Source: Bog-159 sp963785255 (GTDB lineage: Bacteria; Acidobacteriota; Terriglobia; Bryobacterales; Bryobacteraceae). Taken from it: a stretch of 64,000 nt of DNA. The stretch is from the NCBI GenBank assembly GCA_963785255.1, contig CAWAUR010000006.1, positions 157,567 to 221,566 of the forward strand, in the 5' to 3' direction. The first letter of the stretch is position 1, and each line of letters begins with the position of its first letter. The notes beneath the pieces were generated by a model. The model ran no database searches. It was given only the letters and a program-made list of their open reading frames with translations, and had not been told where the DNA came from. Positions 23,991 to 31,890 of this stretch are shown here, in pieces. Made by a program: the position numbers and the translations under genes.

Positions 23991-24997
23991 TACTTCCAAT
24001 CGGCGGTGAAGATGTTGAACTCGTACTTCTCCTTCGCACCTCGATCCGAGCAGAACACCAGCTTCTTCCCATCCGGCGAGAATTCCGGGAACGAGGTGAA
24101 GCCGCCAAAATCGGTCACTTGCTCGAGTCCGCTGCCATCCAGGTTCATCATGTATAGCTCGAAGCGGCGCGTATCGCAGGCATGCTTGTTCGAAGCGAAC
24201 AGGATCTTCTTGCCATCCGGCGTGAAGGTCGGTGCGAAGCTGGCGCAGCCGAAATCCGTAAGGGTTTGCGCGTGGCTGCCGTCGGCGTCGGCGATCACGA
24301 TCTCCATCTTCATGGGCGCGGTCAAGTTGTCGGCCAGTAGCGCCTTGTAGCGCGTCATATCTTCCGGCGTTTTCGGATAATTCGCACGCCACACCAGCTT
24401 GCTGCCATCGCGCGAGAACACCGCCCCGCCATCGTAGCCTTCTTTATGGGTGATCTGTTTCTTGTGCGAGCCATCGGTCCGCATGGTCCACAGGTCCAGA
24501 TCGCCGGAGGCCAGCGAAGTGTAAACCATGTTGCCGGTCTTCCAGTTGATGGTGCCCTCGGCGTCGTAACCCGGCGTAGTGGTGAGTTGCTTCAGGATCT
24601 TTCCCTTGTCGTTCGCGAGGTAAATATCGTACCCCGCGAAAACGCCCCACACATATCCGTGGCTGCGATCGGGCGGCGTGGGGCAGGCGTCGGCGGCGCC
24701 ATGCGTGGATGCATAGATGATGTGTTTGTTATCGGCCAGGAAATAGCCGCAGGTGGTGCGCCCCTTGCCGGTCGAGACCATATGCTGGTCGGAGCCATCG
24801 GCATTCATGATGTACATCTGGTCGCACTGGTTCGGCGGGCGCGTGGATTGAAAGATCAGGCGTTTGCCATCGGGCGCCCAATACGCTTCGGCGTTCTGGC
24901 CTCCATGCGTGAGCTGGAGGATGTTGCCGAGATGCGAATCCGCGGCGAAGGCCGGGGCAAATAAAAGCGCCGCGGCGGCGATGGGGGACCTGAGCAT
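23990..24997 (-). CDS. Secreted TolB-like beta-propeller (PD40/WD40 repeats)
   Basis: 335 aa with signal peptide (AAALLFAPAFAADSH). Repeats of the PD40 type occur throughout: AYWAPDGKRLIFQSTR, AVFSRDGSKLVWRANY, PTFTPDGKKILFASNK and PEFSPDGKKLVFCSDR. It probably forms a six- or seven-blade propeller in the periplasm, as a binding protein or a detached non-catalytic relative of prolyl oligopeptidase propellers. It is divergent from the sigma-54 activator and shares its promoter region. Confidence 0.85.
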   Translation of the reverse strand: MLRSPIAAAALLFAPAFAADSHLGNILQLTHGGQNAEAYWAPDGKRLIFQSTRPPNQCDQMYIMNADGSDQHMVSTGKGRTTCGYFLADNKHIIYASTHGAADACPTPPDRSHGYVWGVFAGYDIYLANDKGKILKQLTTTPGYDAEGTINWKTGNMVYTSLASGDLDLWTMRTDGSHKKQITHKEGYDGGAVFSRDGSKLVWRANYPKTPEDMTRYKALLADNLTAPMKMEIVIADADGSHAQTLTDFGCASFAPTFTPDGKKILFASNKHACDTRRFELYMMNLDGSGLEQVTDFGGFTSFPEFSPDGKKLVFCSDRGAKEKYEFNIFTADWK

Positions 24998-25005
24998 CAG
25001 ACCAT

Positions 25006-25013
25006 TTTATACT
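25006..25013. promoter_or_regulatory. Overlapping divergent -10 elements
   Basis: Within ATTTTATACT, TATACT (25008-25013, plus strand) lies 7 nt before the activator ATG at 25020. TATAAA (25011-25006, minus strand) lies 8 nt before the TolB-like ATG at 24997. Both transcripts would start at or beside their start codons, and polymerase could serve only one direction at a time. No good -35 hexamer is seen for either, so activation may be needed. Confidence 0.5.
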
Positions 25014-25019
25014 GTACCG

Positions 25020-26579
25020 ATGCCCTTCCTTTCGCTGCCCGAGCGCGCGTTCCTCGAAGCCGTCGCCAAGCTGGCTTACGCCAACCCGTTTCTACCCGAG
25101 TGGGTGGACGCCGAACGCGCCGCTTTGGGCGATGCCTTCGTGGCGGGCGAAGCGGTCTGGAGCCAGCACGTGCGCGATCCGGAACAGCCGCGCGCCAATG
25201 TGTGGCGCATCGTGGAACGTCTGGAAACGCTGGCCCCGCAGCTACAAGAGCGGCTGCGCGCAGGCGCGGAAGCCAGTCCCGCCGATCTGGTGCTCTATGA
25301 AGACGCCATGCTGCACCTGCTCTATCAGCGCTATTACCGCTATTTCTTCGCGGCATCCTTCGGGCCGGCCGCGGAGCAAGCGGATCCAGCGCGCTGGCGA
25401 TTCTATAACGGCTTTCTGGCTGACTGGCAGAGCTTCTTCGCTATCGAGCGCGTGCGCTTTCCCACGGGCCATGAGCCGCGCCATACGTTCGCCTGTTTCC
25501 GCCAGATCCAACGCGCGTTCGAGCAGTTGTTTCGCGACATCATCGGCAGTTCCATGCCCGCCGCCAGGCTGCGCGCGGCGGTGTGGCAATCCATCTTCAC
25601 GCACGATATCCGGCGCTACCGGCGCACCCTCTACACGCGCATGGGCGAGTTTGCAACCCTCATCACCGGACCGTCCGGCACCGGCAAGGAACTGGTGGCG
25701 CGGGCCATCGCCGAGGCTCGCTACATTCCGTTCGACGACCGGCGTCTCACGTTCGCCGAAGATTGCGGATTCTTTCCCATCAATATTTCGGCGCTGTCTC
25801 CCACGCTGGTGGAGTCGGAACTGTTCGGCCACCGGCGGGGATCGTTTACGGGCGCCATCGCCGACCGCAAGGGATGGTTGGAGATCTGCCCCGAGTTGGG
25901 TTCCGTGTTCCTCGATGAACTCGGCGATCTGGATTTGGCGATCCAGGTGAAGCTGCTGCGGGTGATCGAGACGCGCACGTTTCACCCGGTGGGAGACACG
26001 GCCGCGCGGCAGTTTCGCGGCAAGCTGATCACGGCCACCAATCGCGAGTTGGCTGCGCTGATCGCCAAAGGGCGCTTCCGCGAGGATCTGTATTACCGGC
26101 TGTGTTCGGACCAGGTAGTGACTCCGGCGCTGGCCGAGCAACTGGCGGATTCGCCGGCGGTGTTGCGCGAGTTGGTGTTCTATATGGCGCGGCGGGTGGC
26201 GGGCGAAGAGGCCGAATCGCTGGCGGCCGAAGTGCTCGAGTGGGTGGCCGGTAACTTGCCGGCGGATTACTCCTGGCCGGGCAACTATCGCGAACTCGAA
26301 CAGTGCGTAAAGAACGTGCTGATCCGGCGGAATTACCGGCCGTCGCGGCCGCGGGCGCGCAATCTGGTGGACCAGTTCGCACACGATGTACGCGCCGGTC
26401 GCTTGTCGGCGGACGAACTGCTTACACGGTATGTGACGCTGGTTTACAGCCGCACAGGCAGCTATGAAGAGACCGCGCGGCGGTTAGGTCTCGATCGGCG
26501 GACGGTGAAGGCGAAGGTGGATGTGGACTGGCTGGGCGCGTTGCGCACATCCGCTCCGTTGAAGACGCTGGCTGGCTAA
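25020..26579 (+). CDS. Sigma-54-dependent transcriptional activator with an unfamiliar N-terminal domain
   Basis: 519 aa. The AAA+ core has Walker A GPSGTGKE (217-224), the sigma-54 contact loop as GSFTGA (274-279), Walker B FLDELGDLD (about 296-304) and the arginine-finger segment FREDLYYRL. A Fis-type HTH ends the protein (SYEETARRLGLDRRTVKAKV, about 481-500). Residues 1-210 are helical and lack a receiver, PAS, GAF or V4R signature, so the sensed signal is unknown. The ATG at 25020 is chosen because upstream in-frame codons fall inside the divergent gene. The rpoN partner is 5 kb away in this window. Confidence 0.87.
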   Translation: MPFLSLPERAFLEAVAKLAYANPFLPEWVDAERAALGDAFVAGEAVWSQHVRDPEQPRANVWRIVERLETLAPQLQERLRAGAEASPADLVLYEDAMLHLLYQRYYRYFFAASFGPAAEQADPARWRFYNGFLADWQSFFAIERVRFPTGHEPRHTFACFRQIQRAFEQLFRDIIGSSMPAARLRAAVWQSIFTHDIRRYRRTLYTRMGEFATLITGPSGTGKELVARAIAEARYIPFDDRRLTFAEDCGFFPINISALSPTLVESELFGHRRGSFTGAIADRKGWLEICPELGSVFLDELGDLDLAIQVKLLRVIETRTFHPVGDTAARQFRGKLITATNRELAALIAKGRFREDLYYRLCSDQVVTPALAEQLADSPAVLRELVFYMARRVAGEEAESLAAEVLEWVAGNLPADYSWPGNYRELEQCVKNVLIRRNYRPSRPRARNLVDQFAHDVRAGRLSADELLTRYVTLVYSRTGSYEETARRLGLDRRTVKAKVDVDWLGALRTSAPLKTLAG

Positions 26580-26605
26580 TTGGAGGGCGGGCAATCCCGC
26601 CCTGG

Positions 26606-26933
26606 GGTCCCCTCGTCTCATGTGTTAGGCGTTGCCGGGATTCTCCCGCAAGCCAGATACGTGGTCTATTACTCGATACAGAGTGACTGGTGGGATCGCG
26701 TGGACATGGCCGATGCTTTGCATCCTCAGACGCTGCTCACTTACGGGATGAATGGCGGCGAGCTTCCCGTGGGCAACCGCGGCCCGCTGCGGCTGCGTGT
26801 TCCCCGCCAGCTTGGCTACAAGAATGTGAAGTATGTTACCCGCCTGACGGTAACCGATGATATGAAGCGGTTCGGCAAAGGCTTGGGCTCGGCGTCGCCG
26901 GAAGGTGGCTACGCATGGTACGCGGGCATTTGA
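26606..26933 (+). pseudogene. 3' fragment of a sulfite-oxidase-like (molybdopterin) oxidoreductase
   Basis: About 108 residues survive: VAGILPQARYVVYYSIQS, DWWDRVDMADALHPQTLLTY, GMNGGELPVGNRGPLRLRVP, RQLGYKNVKYVTRLTVTD and GYAWYAGI at the stop. These match the C-terminal half of MsrP/YedY-like enzymes. The N-terminal half, with the molybdenum-ligating cysteine, is gone, and the fragment begins directly after the sigma-54 activator stop. The IS insertion nearby may be related to the decay. It is non-functional. Confidence 0.8.
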
Positions 26934-26944
26934 TCGACGTCCGG

Positions 26945-26999
26945 TTGTGGGGCAGCCACTCCGGCAGGCGGGCTGGGAGCCCGCCGCAGGCAGAGTGCC
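26945..26999. repeat. Dispersed family-1 repeat interrupted by the IS element
   Basis: GTGGGGCAGCCACTCCGG and GCGGGCTGGGAGCCCGC lead into CGCAGGCAGAGTGCC at 26999, where the insertion sequence begins. The rest of the repeat (TGCCCCACTT) continues at 28662, after the target duplication. Joining the two flanks with one copy of the 11-bp duplication restores the usual repeat end. Confidence 0.85.
26989..26999. repeat. Target-site duplication, left copy
   Basis: GGCAGAGTGCC, identical to 28651-28661 on the far side of the element. The 11-bp length fits IS4-family transposition. Confidence 0.9.
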
Positions 27000-27004
27000 C
27001 AATG

Positions 27005-28339
27005 TCACTTAGTTTTCTCCTTCCTGAAGGGGAACCCAGGCTGCCGGCGCCAGAGTTCGCGCGGGTAGGAACGAGGCCGTTTTCGTTTGGGCAAGGTGCA
27101 TTGCGCCGCCAATTCGAGAACACGTTGAAACTCCCGCTGGAATTGTGCTGGGGTGGTGGCCGCCGCCAGTTTGTGCCAAGCGCAATCCACTACGTTGAGG
27201 ACCTGTGAAAAGCTGAGTTGCCGCGGGTCCAGCCGGTTTTGGCGGGCGGCCAGACACATGATGGCGCGCACCAGGTTGTAAGCGCAGACCGCCATGTATA
27301 ACTCCTTGTCCAGCATATCCGGACTCTTCACGGCCACATGATGCAGGCGCACGGTTCGTTTCAGGGCGCGCAGGTCCGTCTCAATCTTCCAGCGCCCGCC
27401 GTAGAGGGTAGCGATTTCCTTCTGCGGATCCGTCAGCGTAGTGAACAGGTATAGCCATTGTTTGGACTTGCCGCGCCCCACGCGCACTGCGATCAAGCGA
27501 CCCTCGACCTTGGCCTGTGGCGGCACACGATGGTGTTTCCCCCCATCGAAACGGCTGGCCTGCCAGTTCACCGCATACGCTCCTTCGCGCGCGATCGGCT
27601 CCCCCATCAGCTTCTGGGCGCGCGCCTGGGTGAGCCGCAGCACCACTCCTAAGCCCCGCTGCTGCGCTTCCCAAGCTACCCAGAGAACCCCGAAATTGCG
27701 GTCTCCCAGGATCACCGCGCCGGCCGGCAACCCATCCAGCGCACGGCTTGCCAACTCTTGTTCGCTAACCGCTTGGGCGCCATACATGGGACCCCATTGG
27801 GGGGCCTCCGCCAGAGCCGTGTGCATCTCGTGCAACACCACCATCCGCACCACCGGCCAGTGGCTGACACCATGCTGATTCTGCGCCGGCGGATAGCTGC
27901 CCACCAGCTCTCGGCTATGTTCCAGATCCAGCGCGGTGCCGTCCAGCAGATACACCCGCCGCACCCCGGGTTCGTCCAGTCCCAATAGCTGGCGGAGGCG
28001 CACAATGATTTCCTGCATCACTTGTCTGCATAATAGCGTGGGCAACTTCTGACGTGCCTGGCAATAGCCACCCGTGTGGCAAGAGATGCGTTGCTCGCGC
28101 ACGCGTTGGCAGGTCTGCAACAGCGGCTCGGCGGCTCCCTGGACCAACAGTTGCACCGCGGCCGCCAGCGTGCCCACCCGGTGCAGCCGCTGCAATATCA
28201 TGAGCCACAGCACCACGGGCACCGCATATATGCCGCGCCGGATGCGCAAGCCCGCCTGAATTTGCATATACTCCAGCACGCCTGCTGTCAGCGCGCGTTG
28301 ATACAACTCCAGGACGGAGCCGAGATCAGGGGAGGTCAT
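27005..28339 (-). CDS. IS4-family DDE transposase
   Basis: About 444 aa from the ATG at 28339; a TTG at 28357 would add six residues. The first catalytic Asp is in VYLLDGTALDLEHS, the second in AVILGDRNFGVLWVA, and the third acid is the Glu of the YREK signature, seen as YGGRWKIETDLRALK. The N-terminus carries the usual IS4 helical domain and the C-terminus is basic (CTLPKRKRPRSYPRE). The stop codon lies 5 nt inside the left terminal repeat. No frameshift is visible, so the enzyme is probably active. Confidence 0.93.
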   Translation of the reverse strand: MTSPDLGSVLELYQRALTAGVLEYMQIQAGLRIRRGIYAVPVVLWLMILQRLHRVGTLAAAVQLLVQGAAEPLLQTCQRVREQRISCHTGGYCQARQKLPTLLCRQVMQEIIVRLRQLLGLDEPGVRRVYLLDGTALDLEHSRELVGSYPPAQNQHGVSHWPVVRMVVLHEMHTALAEAPQWGPMYGAQAVSEQELASRALDGLPAGAVILGDRNFGVLWVAWEAQQRGLGVVLRLTQARAQKLMGEPIAREGAYAVNWQASRFDGGKHHRVPPQAKVEGRLIAVRVGRGKSKQWLYLFTTLTDPQKEIATLYGGRWKIETDLRALKRTVRLHHVAVKSPDMLDKELYMAVCAYNLVRAIMCLAARQNRLDPRQLSFSQVLNVVDCAWHKLAAATTPAQFQREFQRVLELAAQCTLPKRKRPRSYPRELWRRQPGFPFRKEKTK

Positions 28340-28362
28340 AGCTAAAACATATACCAAATGAA

Positions 28363-28641
28363 ATGTTTTACGCTACGGTAGGAGTAGATTCCGGTTCCAT
28401 GCTGCGTTGCGCCCTTCAGTCCGACTCCCTGGCGGGAGTGGTATACCGCCGAGATCAATCCTGGCTAGAGGTGGAATTCCGTGACGGTACCCGCTACCGT
28501 TACTTCGACGTCCCCTTGGATTGCCTCCAGCAACTATTGGCGGCCGACTCTAAAGGCAGTTACTTCAACCGAAACATCCGTAACCGGTTCCGTTTTCAGC
28601 GGATTGCCGGCGATGACCGGCCTCTATCGGGAGAAAACTAA
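28363..28641 (+). CDS. KTSC-domain protein carried inside the IS
   Basis: 92 aa. The single KTSC domain shows VDSGSML, then YRRDQSWLEVEFRDGTRYRY with the central YxY motif, FDVPLDCLQQLLAADSKGSY and FNRNIRNRFRFQRI. The domain is also found at the end of some lysyl-tRNA synthetases and may bind RNA; its role is unknown. The gene starts about 20 nt from the transposase start, reads away from it, and its TAA stop (28639-28641) lies in the right terminal repeat. It therefore travels with the IS as a passenger. Confidence 0.85.
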   Translation: MFYATVGVDSGSMLRCALQSDSLAGVVYRRDQSWLEVEFRDGTRYRYFDVPLDCLQQLLAADSKGSYFNRNIRNRFRFQRIAGDDRPLSGEN

Positions 28642-28650
28642 GTGGCATTG

Positions 28651-28661
28651 GGCAGAGTGCC
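28651..28661. repeat. Target-site duplication, right copy
   Basis: GGCAGAGTGCC, matching 26989-26999. The sequence continues TGCCCCACTT, the end of the interrupted family-1 repeat. Confidence 0.9.
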
Positions 28662-28670
28662 TGCCCCACT

Positions 28671-29576
28671 TTACACGGCTTTGGCGACGTCCCGATGGGT
28701 GGTCTTTACGCGAAAGCCGGCTTGCGCCAGGCGCTTGCGGATGGCATCCGCGATCATCACCGAACGATGATGGCCGCCGGTGCAGCCAAACGCAATCGTC
28801 AGATAACTCTTGCCTTCGCGGATGTAATGCGGCATCAAGTAGATGAGTAAGTCGGAGATCCGATCGATGAACTCGACGGTCTGCGGGAACGAGCGGATGT
28901 ACTTAGCCACCTTGGGATGACGTCCGGTGAGTTTCTTGAACTCGGGGATATAGTTCGGATTCGGCAGGAAGCGCACGTCGAAGACTAAGTCGCTATCGGC
29001 GGGCACACCGTGGCGGTAGCCGAAGCTGGTGACATACACCATCATCTTCGACTCATCGCGCTCGCCGCGAAAGCTCTCCTTGATAAAATCGCGTAGCTCG
29101 TGCACGGTGAACTTCGACGTATTCACGATCAAGTCCGCCATGGCGCGGATGGGCGCCAGTTGGCGGCGCTCGGATCGGATGCTCTTGGCGATCGAGTTTT
29201 CAGTGCCCAGCGGATGTGGACGGCGGGTTTCGCTGAAGCGGCGCAAGATGGCGTTGTCGTCGGCTTCGAGAAATACCAGCCTGGTTTTAACGCGGTTGCG
29301 GATGCGCGTGAAAATGGCCGGGAAGCGCTTCAGCCCCTCGCCTTCGCGCACATCTACCACCAGCGCGGCGGCGCGAATGCTGGCGGAATCCTGAGTAAGT
29401 TCGGCGAACTTGGGAATCAGATCGACAGGTAAGTTATCGACCGAATAGTAACCCAGGTCTTCCAGAGCTTTGAGGACGGAACCCTTCCCGGAGCCGCTGA
29501 GTCCGGTGATGATCACCAATTCCGAGGGCCGGTCCGTGGCGCGGCGCTTTTTGACCGGATCGGTCCGTTTCGCCAT
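28671..29576 (-). CDS. rapZ: RNase adapter protein RapZ-like nucleotide-binding protein
   Basis: 301 aa. Walker A GLSGSGKGS (about 25-33) and the family phrase ALEDLGYYSVDNLPVDLIPK open the protein, and the C-terminal domain contains TIAFGCTGGHHRSVMIAD, the conserved RapZ/YvcJ motif. In E. coli it guides RNase E to the GlmZ small RNA; in other phyla it binds UDP-GlcNAc or affects cell-wall metabolism, so the exact job here is open. It is the last gene of the rpoN-hpf-rapZ set, 12 nt after hpf. ptsN, often present in this cluster, is missing. Confidence 0.92.
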   Translation of the reverse strand: MAKRTDPVKKRRATDRPSELVIITGLSGSGKGSVLKALEDLGYYSVDNLPVDLIPKFAELTQDSASIRAAALVVDVREGEGLKRFPAIFTRIRNRVKTRLVFLEADDNAILRRFSETRRPHPLGTENSIAKSIRSERRQLAPIRAMADLIVNTSKFTVHELRDFIKESFRGERDESKMMVYVTSFGYRHGVPADSDLVFDVRFLPNPNYIPEFKKLTGRHPKVAKYIRSFPQTVEFIDRISDLLIYLMPHYIREGKSYLTIAFGCTGGHHRSVMIADAIRKRLAQAGFRVKTTHRDVAKAV

Positions 29577-29588
29577 CCTTCGACTGTA

Positions 29589-30128
29589 TCAAGCTTCGAT
29601 GAGATCGAAATTGCCGTCGCGCCGGCGCACCAGCACGGCGACGCGGTTGGTTTCCGAGTCGCGATAAACCAGGTAATCGCCGCCCTTTTCCATTTGTAGC
29701 AGAGCTTCATCGAGCGTCATGGGCTTACGCCGCTCGTGGTGGTTGATGCGGTTCACATGGGGCTGGACTTCCGTCTCTTCCGGTTCGGCAGCCGGTTCGG
29801 CCGGCGCGGCCGCGGTTTCTTTGCGCGGCGTACGCTTGGTGTCGCGCCATTTGGCGCGCACCTTGATGGATTGTTTTTCCAGCTTTTCGATCGCGGCATG
29901 AATGGCGGCGATGGGGTCCGTATTGGAACCGATGCCGACCAGTTGGTGATTGAAGTAATTCACCGTGATCTCGGCTTGATGCAAATGCCGTTCCAGGGAC
30001 AAGATCACGTGGGCTTCTCGTTCTTCGCGACCATCCAGAAGCTTAGCGACCTTGGCAAAGCGCGCTTCGATCTTCTTCAGTTGTGCGGGAGCCAGCTCTA
30101 CTTGCCTGCCTGTGTATGCGATCTTCAT
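29589..30128 (-). CDS. hpf: Ribosome hibernation promoting factor, long form
   Basis: 179 aa. The N-terminal S30AE domain (1-100) begins MKIAYTGRQVELAPAQLKKI and contains SLERHLHQAEITVNYFNHQL. A Glu/Ala linker follows, then the C-terminal dimerisation domain (KPMTLDEALLQMEKGGDYLV, YRDSETNRVAVLVRRRDGNF). Having both domains, it should form 100S ribosome dimers by itself in resting cells. Location next to rpoN is typical. The ATG is preceded by GAGGGACGC. Confidence 0.93.
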   Translation of the reverse strand: MKIAYTGRQVELAPAQLKKIEARFAKVAKLLDGREEREAHVILSLERHLHQAEITVNYFNHQLVGIGSNTDPIAAIHAAIEKLEKQSIKVRAKWRDTKRTPRKETAAAPAEPAAEPEETEVQPHVNRINHHERRKPMTLDEALLQMEKGGDYLVYRDSETNRVAVLVRRRDGNFDLIEA

Positions 30129-30192
30129 GCGTCCCTCCGTGAAACCAAAAGAGCCGGACTGAGGTCCGGCGGGCGCGGCCCGCCCTCCATTG

Positions 30193-31791
30193 TCAGGGGC
30201 GAACCCGCCTTTGGTGCGTCGACGGAATCTTCATATCTTCGCGGTACTTGGCGACGGTACGGCGTGTCACGTTGATGCCTTCGTGCTGCAATGCGGTGGT
30301 AATCTGCTCGTCGGTCAGCGGGTGCGCGCTGTTCTCTTCCTCGATCATCTTCTTCACCTTGCGCTTCAGCAGGAGCAGCGGCGTATTTCCGCCGAGGGGG
30401 CCCTGCACGGCTTCGGAGAAGAAATACCTTAGCTCATAAACGCCTTGCGGCGTGTGCACATATTTGCTGGCAACCGCGCGGCTCACCGTGGAAGGATGCA
30501 CGCCGACTTCCTCGGCCACTTCCTTGATCATCATGGGCTTCAGCGAATCGATCCCATTGGCCAGGAATTCGGTCTGGCGGCGCACGATGGCCTGGCAAAC
30601 CTTGAGGATGGTCTGCTTGCGCTGCTCGATATTCTTCATCAACTGGATGGCCGAAGTGTAGCGCTCGCGCACGTAATCGCGGACCTCCTTGGTGGCTCCG
30701 TTGTCGCGATCGAGCATGCGGCGGTATTGGGCATTGAGACGGAGCTGCGGCACATCCTCGTCGTTCATCTGGATGATGTAATCGTCGCCGTCTTTGATGA
30801 AGAAAACATCCGGCTCGACCGTGCGGGCGCCCGCACCCGAATAGCGCAGGCCGGGCCGCGGATTGAGCCGGCGGATGGCTTTCACGGCGATCTCGATATG
30901 CTCCATGGGCCGCGCCAGGATCTTGGCCAGCTCGCGGTACTGGCGCATTTCGAGGAGGCGCAGGTGATCGGAGACGATCTGCCAGGCCACGCCGCCGCGG
31001 CCGTTCATGCTCTCGAGCTCCAGCAGCAGGCATTCGCGCACGTTGCGCGCGCCCACGCCCGCGGGATCGAGCGACTGCACCACCTTCAGCGCCGCCTCGA
31101 TCTCTTCGAGCGAATGATCTCCCATGCCGGCGATCTCTTCGAGCGATGCGGAAAGATAACCGTCTTCATCGAGGTTGCCGATGATGGATTCGGCCGCATC
31201 GCGAATTTCTTCCGAAAGGATGCTGACGCTCAGTTGGGAGTGCAGATGATCGGCTAGGGTAACCGGAGCGGAAAGGAAAGTTTCGAAGGATGGCTTTTCG
31301 ACGGACTCGGAGGCGGGACTTTTGTAACCGGGATCCAGGTAGTCGTCGAAGAAAGAGCCGAAATCGATCTCGTCGAAGGGATCGGTGGCGGCGGGCTGCT
31401 CGACGGGATCCGTGGCGGTGGCTTCCGCCGTAGCGGCTGTGGCAACGCCGGTCACTTCCTGAAACGGCTCCGCGCTTAACTCCGCGGGAGTCTCGCCAGC
31501 TATGCCGTTGGTATGTACGGCATCGCCCAAAGCAGCTTCTAATAACTGCTGATCGGAGGGATCGGTGACCCTTTCCGGCTCTAATAAAGGCAGCAGTTCT
31601 TCCGCTGTAATCTCTTCGCCGGCCTCTTCGGGAGATTCTTCCAGGACGGGGTTTTCCACGATTTCCTGGGTAATCATCTCCTTTAACTCCAGCCGATTCA
31701 ACTGGAGGACGGTCACCATTTGGACCAGGCCGGGGGTCAGGATCTGCTTTTGCGCGACCCGTAGCTGTAGCGATGGCCGTAGCATGCTCAC
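30193..31791 (-). CDS. rpoN: RNA polymerase sigma-54 factor
   Basis: 532 aa. Region I is LRPSLQLRVAQKQILTPGLV and QMVTVLQLNRLELKEMITQE, rich in Leu/Gln. An acidic, Ala/Thr-rich region II spans about 50-150. The core-binding region III follows, and the C-terminal RpoN box appears as VTRRTVAKYREDM close to the end. It directs polymerase to -24/-12 promoters and requires an activator such as the one at 25.0 kb. The start is the GTG at 31791 or the ATG two codons later (31785). No Shine-Dalgarno is visible. Confidence 0.95.
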   Translation of the reverse strand: MSMLRPSLQLRVAQKQILTPGLVQMVTVLQLNRLELKEMITQEIVENPVLEESPEEAGEEITAEELLPLLEPERVTDPSDQQLLEAALGDAVHTNGIAGETPAELSAEPFQEVTGVATAATAEATATDPVEQPAATDPFDEIDFGSFFDDYLDPGYKSPASESVEKPSFETFLSAPVTLADHLHSQLSVSILSEEIRDAAESIIGNLDEDGYLSASLEEIAGMGDHSLEEIEAALKVVQSLDPAGVGARNVRECLLLELESMNGRGGVAWQIVSDHLRLLEMRQYRELAKILARPMEHIEIAVKAIRRLNPRPGLRYSGAGARTVEPDVFFIKDGDDYIIQMNDEDVPQLRLNAQYRRMLDRDNGATKEVRDYVRERYTSAIQLMKNIEQRKQTILKVCQAIVRRQTEFLANGIDSLKPMMIKEVAEEVGVHPSTVSRAVASKYVHTPQGVYELRYFFSEAVQGPLGGNTPLLLLKRKVKKMIEEENSAHPLTDEQITTALQHEGINVTRRTVAKYREDMKIPSTHQRRVRP

Positions 31792-31819
31792 GACTAATAT
31801 GATATCACCGCATGGGGCG

Positions 31820-31880
31820 CGCTTCGCGCGCGCGAATGGTAAGAAACCGCTCCCTTATGGTCGCGGAGCGGTAAAAAATC
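31820..31880. repeat. Family-2 dispersed repeat and GCGCGC hairpin
   Basis: GCGCGCTTCGCGCGCGCG around 31816-31833 folds on itself. AAACCGCTCCCTTATGGTCG at about 31845-31864 is a diverged family-2 copy, followed by CGGAGCGG. It occupies the gap between rpoN and the response regulator, and could end the response-regulator transcript. Confidence 0.65.
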
Positions 31881-31890
31881 GACGCGGCAG

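Larger units (their letters stand above)
27000..28650. mobile_element. Complete IS4-family insertion sequence with KTSC-domain passenger gene
   Basis: The element is 1651 bp. Its ends are 21-bp inverted repeats with one mismatch: left CAATGTCACTTAGTTTTCTC at 27000, right (complement) CAATGCCACTTAGTTTTCTC ending at 28650. Exact 11-bp target duplications flank it. Inside are a DDE transposase (minus) and a divergent 92-aa KTSC-domain gene (plus). Both stop codons fall within the terminal repeats, so both genes belong to the element. Intact ends, intact genes and a perfect duplication suggest a recent insertion. Confidence 0.92.
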
